A stretch of 10,221 nt of DNA from NCBI GenBank assembly GCA_946803715.1, contig CAMPET010000113.1, positions 186,231-196,451 of the forward strand, given 5' to 3'. The position numbers were made by a program, and so were the translations under genes. The notes beneath the pieces are model-generated. The model saw only the letters and a program-made list of their open reading frames with translations. It was not told the DNA's origin and searched no databases. The DNA is from Beroe ovata (taxonomy: Eukaryota > Ctenophora > Nuda > Beroida > Beroidae). Positions 1 through 7,050 of this stretch are shown here, piece after piece. The stretch's first letter is position 1. Each line of letters opens with the position of its first letter.

Positions 1-30
<30 letters not shown>
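1..30. repeat. (GT)15 microsatellite
   Basis: Fifteen uninterrupted GT dinucleotides run from the first base of the window, so the tract probably extends further left. Alternating purine-pyrimidine DNA of this kind can adopt Z-form. If the exon at 369 is real, this tract lies in the intron before it. Confidence 0.97.
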
Positions 31-31
<1 letters not shown>

Positions 32-258
32 TGCAATAAGCTAGACAGGCAATGTTTCGTCTAACCTCAAGTGGAATTATAATTCGCTGCATACATAATT
101 CAGTGCTGTTGTGTTACACTGATATGTAACCTTTACTGGAAAGTGGAACCAAGGGGGAAATACGATGCCTAGAACAGTATTATCACGGTATCACCATCAC
201 GTTTATTACGCATAACTTTCCACACTGCTTGCTTCTAGAGTACCTGTTTTAAGCACTC

Positions 259-355
259 AATTAACATCCCAATAATCATCCAATTAACATCCCAATAATT
301 AACATCCCAATAATTAACATCCCAATAATTAACATCCCAATAATTAACCCATCAT
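259..355. repeat. 15-bp minisatellite (AATTAACATCCCAAT)n
   Basis: Five identical 15-bp units occupy 259-273, 282-296, 297-311, 312-326 and 327-341. An 8-bp interruption separates the first unit from the rest. A degenerate sixth unit (AATTAACCCATCAT) follows at 342-355. The array ends 13 bases before a strong pyrimidine-rich splice acceptor at 366-368, so it would be the 3' part of an intron. The last 14 bases recur exactly in the leader of the Kazal gene at 8167-8180. Confidence 0.93.
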
Positions 356-368
356 CCCCCTCTTTCAG

Positions 369-548
369 CCGATAGAGTGTCGTAGAGTGATGGAAGATCG
401 GCCAATACTCCGACTACGTGGTGGCTGTCAGTCATTCCTCACTAACCGTGATGAGGAGTGGGTTCACAGCACTGAACGTGTTGTTACGGGTTGCCAGGCG
501 GTGGCTAAGTTCACCACCGGCAGGAATGGGCTACGGTTCAAGAACTAG
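369..548 (+). CDS. Probable 3'-terminal coding exon of an unrecognised upstream gene
   Basis: A textbook acceptor (CCCCCTCTTTCAG, ending at 368) leads into 59 open codons closed by TAG at 546-548. The other two frames close within a few codons of the acceptor. The stretch is richer in GC and CpG than its flanks, as expected for coding DNA here. The peptide begins PIECRRVMEDRP and contains DEEWVHSTERVVTGC. It has three cysteines (exon residues 4, 20 and 42), no low complexity, and ends in RFKN. I do not recognise a domain. Phase 0 entry is assumed because only that frame stays open; the start codon lies left of the window. A candidate AATAAA lies about 290 bases downstream at 841-846. It could be a chance ORF, since 59 codons is not decisive, but the combination of acceptor, base composition and single open frame favours an exon. 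Confidence 0.42.
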   Translation, partial: PIECRRVMEDRPILRLRGGCQSFLTNRDEEWVHSTERVVTGCQAVAKFTTGRNGLRFKN

Positions 549-590
549 TCATTTTGCACGTGTAAGTCACGTGACGTCATTTTGCACGTG
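548..590. promoter_or_regulatory. Cluster of three CACGTG E-boxes and one CRE
   Basis: CACGTG occurs at 557-562, 568-573 and 585-590, and the full CRE palindrome TGACGTCA at 572-579. A 15-bp direct repeat (GTCATTTTGCACGTG) at 548-562 and 576-590 carries the two outer E-boxes. CACGTG is the canonical site of bHLH-zip factors (MYC/MAX, USF, MITF/TFE) and TGACGTCA that of CREB/ATF. The block follows the putative stop codon of the upstream exon, so it could be a regulatory element or promoter rather than only 3'UTR. Function is inferred from motifs alone. Confidence 0.45.
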
Positions 591-1795
591 ACCGCTCTCA
601 CGCGTGTGATCATCCTCCGATTTTTAATCATTTTCAGTTTTTTCTTGCGCCTGGTGCGAATCATCAGCAATGTGCCGCTCCCGATATTCCCCACGACGGA
701 AAATTCCCGAGTCCAAATACTACAAAATTTCACAAAGTTTTCTTAAGATTAAGTCCTAGATTTTCCAAAAGTTTTCTTCCAAGCCCTGGATTAAAAATAG
801 CTGCAGAATTATTTCTGGAATTTCTGAGTCCTTCATGGAAAATAAATTTACAATTATTTCACTTATTTCCGGCAAATCTTCCATACTTTCGTCCACGATT
901 CCTTGGTAAATTTCACATTTCCTGCGTAGGTCTTCAGAGAAATTGCGCTTCACCTTGCTTCAAAACTTTCATAAATCTCACCTACCGTTAATGGGGATGG
1001 GCTGGGGCATGATGCATTTGCTGTTCATTTGAATTTATTTGAGTTATATTTATTTAATTTATGAGAAGTATTAAGTTGAGAGTAAGGAAGAGAGATGTGT
1101 TGTAACAACATAGTGTAACGGTGGTGTTTAGCACTAGCTGGTGGTGTCAAGTTTGTGACAATTATACTGTCACAGAGTTGTATTGGACAGTTGATGCCCA
1201 GTTTTCTGTTATATTAGGTCATGACTCATGGCAGAGTGTGATTTTTGTGATTTTTCACGATGATTGGAATTCTATCGCTATTATGAGTGAAATCTTTGGA
1301 AAGCTATGTTCTTTTTGGAAATTGTATTCTGCGAAATTTCGAACGTCTGTATTATGTGATTTTATGGCGCAATACAGCGAGTATGAGAGTAAAAACTTGC
1401 ATGATTCATGATATTGATTAAAGTTGATAAAAGTAAAAAATGAGAATTAACAAAAATCTGCGATTTAGATTTTTCCTATTTCAACATTTGAAAAACCTTT
1501 TTCCTACAGTTCAAGAACTACGATTATATTTGCAGATTTCCAGAGATTATGCGTTGCTGAGAGGTTCTATATTCTTCGAGTTTTTAACAGACCCACTTTT
1601 TAATACACACCCATTCACCCTGATATCATGATTTCATTACTCATACATTTCTGAAGTTTTGGTTAATTGAATGTGTAATATTTGATTAATCAGTTATTTC
1701 ATGTTTCCCATTAATTTATTTATACAGATTACAGATGTGTGAATTTCTAATATTTCTCTTGTTAACTCAATCACGGATGTTTTTATTCGAATTTC
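591..1795. other. AT-rich stretch with no convincing gene
   Basis: The stretch is AT-rich with short homopolymer runs. Open frames exist on both strands (for example minus 756-953 and plus 1121-1411), but they open with GTG rather than ATG, lack recognisable domains and have compositions typical of random AT-rich DNA. An AATAAA at 841-846 could serve as the poly(A) signal of the exon ending at 548. Nothing else stands out. Confidence 0.6.
841..846 (+). terminator. Candidate poly(A) signal AATAAA
   Basis: This is the first AATAAA downstream of the TAG at 546-548. It would give a 3'UTR of about 300-320 bases for the upstream gene. The hexamer is common by chance in AT-rich DNA, so the assignment depends on that exon being real. 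Confidence 0.22.
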
Positions 1796-1876
1796 GACTC
1801 GAAATAGTGATCAATGATCATCATTCGTCATGACGCGTCATCATTGGTGATGACAACATTCATGATCATTCGAGTC
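1796..1876. repeat. 81-bp interrupted palindrome
   Basis: Outer arms GACTCGAA (1796-1803) and TTCGAGTC (1869-1876) are perfect reverse complements. Inside them TGATCA occurs at 1808-1813 and 1863-1868. The centre holds the perfect 12-bp palindrome ATGACGCGTCAT (1830-1841). It overlaps CGTCATGACG (1826-1835) and abuts a 7-bp stem, GTCATCA/TGATGAC, with a 4-base loop (1837-1854). The structure is symmetric about position 1836. It could extrude as a cruciform or be a small degenerate foldback element; no target-site duplication was found. Confidence 0.6.
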
Positions 1877-2111
1877 TTAACTGAGCATGATGTATTGATC
1901 AGCCAGTACACGGTAACGACCAGAAGTGTTCGATTTGATTTAAGTGACATATCGCTTGTCAACCCATAAATCGGTCGGAATTGTCTCAAGGTCCGCGCGG
2001 CACGGTCAATGAATAGCTAGCGGAGCTACGCGCGCGCGGCACAATCGAACACAGACAGTACATACAAATCATAATTTACTTTTCGCGCGTTACAGATATG
2101 TGCATATTGCA
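1877..2111. other. Intergenic stretch with a CpG-rich patch
   Basis: No gene is seen. A short CpG-rich patch at about 1990-2045 contains CGCGCGGCAC twice (about 1994-2003 and 2033-2042) and alternating CG, in contrast to the AT-rich surroundings. The inverted repeat TGTGCA-TAT-TGCACA lies immediately before the first large repeat copy that begins at 2112. Confidence 0.45.
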
Positions 2112-3225
2112 CACTTTAGTTTCGTGCACAAATACGCTGAATTGGAAGCGATTCTTGTCGTTACAATAACAGAATGAGTAATGAATATTACACGATTCTC
2201 TTAAATTCCAAGGTCACCCTACGGTGGAGGAATCCGAATCTTCTGACATTATTACCACCTTTTGCTCGGATCCTTGAAATCACAAATTATGCGACTTGTG
2301 ATTTGTTCGAAAAGAGAACTTCAGTTCCTTCCTGTAAATTGTGTATCAGAGATGAAAGAGACCTGTTTGAGTGGGCACGTATATATCTGACATGGGCTGA
2401 CTTAGTTCCAGTGATCACTGCTAAGATCCACCCACGCAAGGGGTAGATTAGAGAGGATAGTTGTCAAATTACAAGTGACTCATGACCTGTTCAAAAACTA
2501 TCACAGTACTGTCATTGCTCACTCCCACACAACCCAGCTGTGCTCAATCGTGTGTGAAGTCCGGAGTGGGTCTGCTTCGACTGGGGTGGCCAGAGTGGAA
2601 ATGTCTATCTTAAATAACGGTCGTACGAGGGAATGTCGACGACACAACTGTCGAGACTCAACTGCGACACACCTGCGACAAATGTGCAGTTATGGTTAGT
2701 GATCACCCTACTTCAAAAAATCACACCAGTTTTTGACCTGTCACGAGAATTAGTTTCATATCACGAGAATTCTTGTTTTGCCGTGTAAATGATTCTTATC
2801 TCTCTGAAGACTCGGAACAGAAGCTCTGAAGCTATAGCTTATGCTAGTAGTAGTAGTATAGATAATGGGGCAACATGATACCCAGCGGTAAACGTCTAGT
2901 CAATAATATGTTGTACTGCAGACAGTAGACACAAAACACCGATAATGTCCAAACCTCAAAATCGTGCTGTGTATAGACAGTGGAACGGCGTGTGTAGACA
3001 CCACGGCGCCCGAAGTAGTCACATAAAACAATATCAAAAACAAGAACCCAATGTCCAAAACTCAATGTCCAGACATAACCCCATAGTAAAAAGTTCAGAC
3101 AACACCATATCGATATGATGTAATGCCACCTGATAAGCCGCCTTGACCTAGCACCTCTATGTCATTATAACCTAAAACCTATATCTATAATAGATACAAG
3201 GAATATGATGTCATGTTTTGGTCGC
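2112..3225. repeat. Copy 1 of a ~1.1-kb tandem repeat unit
   Basis: This segment aligns along its length with 3266-4266. Both open with CACTTTAGTTTCGTGCAC and close with GATGTCATGTTTTGGTCGC; identity is roughly nine in ten by eye. Copy 1 carries about 110 extra bases (about 2616-2740) that are absent from copy 2. Shared landmarks are four palindromes (see findings), a TAG-trinucleotide run at about 2843-2855 and repeated AATGTCCA words. An ORF at 2174-2446 in this copy is not conserved: in copy 2 its ATG is TTG and a TGA interrupts it, so the unit looks noncoding. No terminal inverted repeat or target-site duplication was found. It may be an unrecognised mobile element, a long satellite monomer or a plain segmental duplication. 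Confidence 0.88.
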
Positions 3226-3265
3226 NTTTTGAACCATGGTTCACTTGGTTCACGAAAGTCCGACT

Positions 3266-4266
3266 CACTTTAGTTTCGTGCACAAATACGCTGAATGGAA
3301 AGCGATTCTTGTCGTTACAATAACGGATTGAGTAATGAATATAACACGATTCTGTTGAATTCCAAGGTCACCCTATGATGGAGGAATCCGAATCTTCTGA
3401 CATTATTACCGACTTTTGCTCGGATCCTTGAAATCACAAATTATGCGACTTGAGATTTCTGACTTGTCCGAAAAGAGACCCTCAGTTGCTTCCTGTAAAT
3501 AGTATGAAAGAAATGAAAGAAGCCCGTTTGCGTGGGCACGTTTATATCTGACATGGGCTGACTTTGTTCCAGTGATCACTGCTAAGATCCGCCCACGCAA
3601 GGGGTACATTAGAGAGGATAGTTGTCAAATTACAAGTGACTCATGACCTGTACAAAAACTATCGTGGTACTGTCATAGCTCACTCCCACACAACCCAGCT
3701 GTGCTCAATCGTGTGTGAAGTCGGTAGTGAGGTGATGAGTCTGCTTCGACTAGGGATCGGCCAGATTGGAATTGTTCATCTAAAACAAGAAACTTTTCTG
3801 GAGAGTTTAATTCATATCACGAGAATTTCAGTTTTGCTGTGTAAACGATTCTAATCTCTCTGAAGACTCGGAACAGAAGCTCTGAAGCTATAGCTTATGC
3901 TAGTAGTAGTAGTATAGATAATGGGGCAACATGATACCCGATTGTCATCGTCTAGTCAATAATATGTTGTACTGCGGACAGTAGCAACTTCGACACAAAA
4001 CACCGATAATGTCCAGACTTCAAACCGTGCTGTGTATAGACAGTGGAACGGCGTGTGTAGACACTATGGCGCCCGAAATAGTCACATGAAACAATATGCA
4101 GAACAAGAACTCAATGTCCAGACATCATAGTAAAAAGTTCAGACAACACCATATCGATATGATGTAATGCCACCTGATTAGCCGCCTTAACCTAGCACCT
4201 CTATGTCATTATAACCTAAAACCTATATCTATAGATACAAGGAATATGATGTCATGTTTTGGTCGC
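3266..4266. repeat. Copy 2 of the ~1.1-kb tandem repeat unit
   Basis: This is a direct repeat of 2112-3225 in the same orientation. A 40-base spacer separates the two; it holds the single ambiguous base (3226) and the perfect palindrome GAACCATGGTTC (3231-3242). Relative to copy 1 it lacks the roughly 110-bp insertion, has a few extra bases near 3453, and differs by scattered substitutions and small indels, so it is not an identical assembly copy. The similarity stops at 4266, where the flanking sequence becomes unrelated. Confidence 0.88.
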
Positions 4267-5332
4267 TTCATACCTACAATGACGTATACCGCGATCTGAA
4301 ATTGACAGAAATAGTTGGAAAATGACTTGTGGAAAAAAGGCGTGGGCGTGATTTAAATAGGGAACGCGAGTGGGAAGAAATGATTTTGTCCCCCATTTCC
4401 GTTTTCTGTGCCTCACTCTTGCCGCGACACAATGAGACACTGTGTTACAAATATCCTAACCTATTGTTGCTTTGCGGAGTGGGACACAATTCTTTGATCG
4501 TAGCAACATTATCAGCTTCTCATTTTCTCAATTGCATCAACATTAGCAGTGCACTTTGGAACTCTAACCTATAGAATTCTCTAGTGTTTTCGTGCAACTA
4601 GAGTTGAAATGCTCCACAAAGTAAATAAAACCGTTTTCCTGTTGGGTTGGGCGGGCGTAATTGCGAAATTGGAAGAATCGTGCCAGTCTAACGCAGGGAA
4701 ACACGATTTAGCTCATGTTTAATGGTCATGTGTAGTACCCACGTCACGGACACACGTAATGGTTACGTTGTAATCGACGACCCGCGTATCCTATATAATG
4801 AAACGGGGGGAGGAGAGGTTGAAAACTTATCATACCGGGCAGTTACTCTCAATGCAACAACGTACATTCCTCCCAATTTCATATCAGCACAGAACCATGA
4901 GCTCTCGTTGCCAAGATTTCGTGCTTATCTGTCGATTTTCTTCTTTGACTGTTGCGGAAGAACGTCGTATTGCTCGGCAAAACTTCATAGTAAAATGATC
5001 AATATCTTTTATTCTCTTCGAATTTCATGTAGTAGAGATCGAGGAGAGTAATTGTTTAAACTCTAAGCGAAACACTTGACAAAAATTAATTGAATATGTC
5101 TTTACTCTGCTCACATAATGTTGATACTAGATAATGCTGTTTAACATTGCACATATTTGTCGAGTGCGAGTGATAACTGAATTCGCCCCACTCTATTTGA
5201 TACGCATATGTTTTAGTTTTGTAACCTCAGCATAGCGCTCGATAGTTTTTCCGTAAAACCACTTGAAAGAAAGGATATGCTGTAACCGCACGCAAATTCA
5301 CTATATTGAGCGGTCACAGGAATTCTTCTCAT
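4267..5332. other. Intergenic stretch with weak ORFs only
   Basis: No gene can be supported. The longest ATG-initiated frame is 4722-5051 (+, 109 codons). It has no recognisable domain, its second half turns Phe/Tyr/Cys/Ser-rich, and a second frame overlaps it for 200 bases. A GTG-initiated frame at 4329-4574 is equally weak. A 7-bp inverted repeat (CTCTAGT/ACTAGAG) spans 4579-4603. The remainder is AT-rich with no repeated structure that I could see. Confidence 0.5.
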
Positions 5333-5338
5333 TTTAAT
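5333..5338 (-). terminator. Candidate poly(A) signal ATTAAA for the minus-strand micro-ORF
   Basis: ATTAAA, the commonest variant of the poly(A) hexamer, reads on the minus strand about 40 bases after the TGA of the 36-codon ORF. It is meaningful only if that micro-gene is real. Confidence 0.2.
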
Positions 5339-5376
5339 AAACCACAATAGGATTTAACAGTGTAGCCAGTGTTGTT

Positions 5377-5487
5377 TCACAATTTGGCAAGGATTTTGTG
5401 GCTTTTGCGCGGAGTTAAGAATTTCCTCTTAATTGCGTCAGAACGGGTATTATTGAGTTGCTTGCGGAGTTGCTCTGTAGTAGCCAT
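5377..5487 (-). CDS. Candidate micro-ORF, 36-residue basic peptide of unknown function
   Basis: ATG at 5485-5487 (minus) sits in a strong Kozak context, ACAATGGCT, with A at -3 and G at +4. The ORF runs 36 codons to TGA at 5377-5379. The peptide starts MATTEQLRKQLNNTRSDAIK. It is rich in Lys and Arg, has no cysteine or hydrophobic segment, and resembles no family I know. A minus-strand TATAAAA lies 60 bases upstream (5541-5547) with a TCA initiator-like site 32 bases from it, and ATTAAA lies about 40 bases after the stop. Together these would give a transcript of about 200 nt. The frame also stays open upstream to about 5770, without another ATG. It might be a genuine small-peptide gene, a decayed first exon or coincidence. 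No splice donor in the ORF would extend it. Confidence 0.27.
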   Translation of the reverse strand: MATTEQLRKQLNNTRSDAIKRKFLTPRKSHKILAKL

Positions 5488-5540
5488 TGTGAAAAGTGGC
5501 GTATTGCGGCTTTTTGAAAAGGTATTAACATTTTGGAAGG

Positions 5541-5547
5541 TTTTATA
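5541..5547 (-). promoter_or_regulatory. TATA box on the minus strand
   Basis: TATAAAA on the minus strand lies 32 bases before a TCA initiator-like trinucleotide (A at 5515) and 60 bases before the ATG of the 36-codon ORF. Runs of C on the minus strand (about 5551-5605) lie upstream. Spacing is right for a TATA promoter, but the motif is short and the region AT-rich. Confidence 0.3.
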
Positions 5548-5797
5548 ACGACAGGGGGGCGAGATCGGCAGTATTATTCTTAAAGAGGGGGAGGGGAAGG
5601 CAGTCAGATATTGTGATAATTGGAAGTCATCGCGATTATTATAGATCACTGTCCTTAGATAGAGGAAATCTGTCAAGCTGTTTACTCCGATGGAAACGAC
5701 ATTTTGTGAAACAGAAGATCCGATGTTGACAATATTTTGTATGCTCCTCAGAAGATACACTGATTCATGTCCGAATGTTACACATCAATGAAGACAT

Positions 5798-5864
5798 TGT
5801 TTACACAGTGTTTACACAGAATTAGGGCGTGGTCATTGTTTACCATAAACATCAACCACACCCT
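5798..5864. repeat. Forkhead-type motif cluster with a 41-bp hairpin
   Basis: Two exact tandem copies of TGTTTACACAG occupy 5798-5808 and 5809-5819. A 41-bp inverted repeat follows at 5824-5864. Its arms AGGGCGTGGT...TGTTTA and TAAACA...ACCACACCCT pair at 15 of 19 positions around a 3-base centre. TGTTTAC, the forkhead core, occurs three times (5798, 5809, 5837), and the hairpin's other arm adds ATAAACA in opposite orientation. This may be a regulatory cluster or a relic of a small foldback element. Confidence 0.55.
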
Positions 5865-6400
5865 ATCCCCTGATGAACTTCTGCCATGAAGCACTGTTAC
5901 TTTCATAAACTGAAATTGAATAAATGATTGTTTAAGTGTAATTACTCTAATGATGGTACAATTTTTAATGGCGACAATGCCACCATGCTTTGTAAATATA
6001 CGGCCGAATTTCACAATAATTTTTCACAATTTATTACAACTTTAAACTGCACATTCAAAATCAATAGCGAAACAAATTGCAGTAAAAGTTAAACAATCTC
6101 TCCGCGGCGAATTTATTAACTAAATACCGACCGTGAAAGCTGTGAATTTAACGTTGTCCGATTCTCCTAGTGGCGACGTGATGACGAAATATAAGCCTTT
6201 TTACAGGATACATATCACAAATGAGAGAGGGGGAGTGTTTGTTTTGTGAAGGAGTAGCCACTTTAACTCACACACATTCACAGACATTAGTTTTATGAAG
6301 GAGTAGTAGCATAGCAGGAAACTTAATAGAGTTTAAATTTACGATCGAGTCGGTTTAAAATTCCAGTGGATGAGGGGAATGGGGGAGGGAACTGGTCCAG
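5865..6400. other. Intergenic stretch, nothing clear
   Basis: A minus-strand frame (5778-6014) opens with GTG and overlaps the hairpin, so it is probably not coding. Near the right end, 6371-6392 is a G-rich run (GAGGGGAATGGGGGAGGG) just upstream of the TATA-like motif at 6401. Otherwise no gene, RNA or repeat is recognised. Confidence 0.5.
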
Positions 6401-6408
6401 TATAAAAT
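6401..6408 (+). promoter_or_regulatory. Orphan TATA-box promoter candidate
   Basis: TATAAAAT follows a G-rich run and precedes, at about +30, the small hairpin GTGAAT-TGTG-ATTCAC (6431-6446). No ATG occurs from 6431 to 6684, so a transcript started here would have an ATG-free leader of some 250 bases. No coding exon is seen behind it. It may drive a noncoding RNA or a distant exon, or be chance. Confidence 0.3.
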
Positions 6409-6589
6409 AGCTGAGCGCAAGGAGGAGAATGTGAATTGTGATTCACAATATTCGTCATCGCGTTCCTCTGCGTTACCTAAACTCAGTATCTAAACTCAGC
6501 TATTGCTTCACTGATTCACTTCGAGCTTCGGCTGATCGGGGGTTATTACGATTTTCTGTCCTCCATTCTCTGTTTTTAGATTTCTCTTT

Positions 6590-6619
6590 AGTTTGATAGT
6601 CGGTAGTTTGATAGTCGGT
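6590..6619. repeat. 15-bp tandem duplication
   Basis: AGTTTGATAGTCGGT occurs twice in perfect tandem (6590-6604 and 6605-6619). It looks like a recent slippage duplication in otherwise unannotated sequence downstream of the TATA-like motif at 6401. Confidence 0.9.
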
Positions 6620-6700
6620 TAGAGCTTGATCAAGGGGAGTGCTAAACAGTTTTTTTCAAAATTTGAAAGTTCATAACCATTCATATGCTTTGAGCTCGAC

Positions 6701-6708
6701 TATAAATA
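6701..6708 (+). promoter_or_regulatory. TATA box candidate upstream of a 33-codon ORF
   Basis: TATAAATA lies about 31 bases before a CA start-like dinucleotide (6731-6732). From there to the ATG at 6806 no other ATG occurs, giving a leader of about 75 bases. Confidence 0.27.
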
Positions 6709-6805
6709 CACCGCATTGCACAAAAAACAGCAAACTTTTAAACTGCTTATTGAAAATTCGGGTTTCTTTGTCCATTTTATAGGATCCAAATATTGTACTT
6801 AAAAT

Positions 6806-6907
6806 ATGATGGATTTCAAAGAATACATCAATTTGTCAATACCGGAAAATTCTAGACGATTTCCTGATAGATCAAAACGAGCCGCTCTATTTTTGAATGA
6901 CGGATAA
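6806..6907 (+). CDS. Candidate micro-ORF, 33-residue peptide of unknown function
   Basis: Tandem ATGs at 6806 and 6809 open a 33-codon frame ending in TAA at 6905-6907; the second has the better context (A at -3, G at +4). The peptide begins MMDFKEYINLSIPENSRRFP and ends FLNDG. It is hydrophilic, with dibasic RR and KR pairs but no signal peptide or cysteine. A TATA box (6701-6708) and an AATAAA (7026-7031) bracket it at plausible distances, which would make a single-exon transcript of about 320 bases. ORFs this short are common by chance, so only the three-part arrangement raises it above noise. No family is recognised. Confidence 0.2.
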   Translation: MMDFKEYINLSIPENSRRFPDRSKRAALFLNDG

Positions 6908-7025
6908 ACACAATCCATGTTGATGATGATCGACACAATATTTCTGTCACGGCTTGTATATTTGCCCGCAAATTCACAGCCGAATTTCTGTAGCGAATAT
7001 TATGCTTGAAATTTCAGAATTCCCG

Positions 7026-7031
7026 AATAAA
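7026..7031 (+). terminator. Candidate poly(A) signal AATAAA
   Basis: AATAAA lies about 120 bases after the stop of the 33-codon ORF. A GT-containing stretch follows (about 7040-7055), and then the MITE insertion point at 7051. It is a weak signal on its own. Confidence 0.22.
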
Positions 7032-7050
7032 CTTCTTATGCGTGTCATAT

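Noticed and set aside
756-953. 65-codon minus-strand ORF with acidic, Ile-rich composition
   Set aside because: It has a GTG start and AT-rich composition, a TGA lies just upstream in frame, and no splice acceptor would place it in a larger gene.
1121-1411. 96-codon plus-strand ORF
   Set aside because: It has a non-ATG start, composition resembling random AT-rich DNA with repeated TTTTGTGATT words, and no motif.
2174-2446. 90-codon ATG-initiated ORF within repeat copy 1
   Set aside because: In copy 2 the ATG is TTG and a TGA interrupts the frame, so it is not maintained between copies.
4329-4574. 81-codon plus-strand ORF
   Set aside because: It starts with GTG, not ATG, and has no domain. 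The N-terminal run of charged residues comes from a locally purine-rich stretch.
4722-5051. 109-codon ATG-initiated ORF on the plus strand
   Set aside because: No recognisable domain, erratic composition in its second half, an overlapping alternative frame, and no promoter or splice context that singles it out. It is the best of the unassigned ORFs but not supported as a gene.
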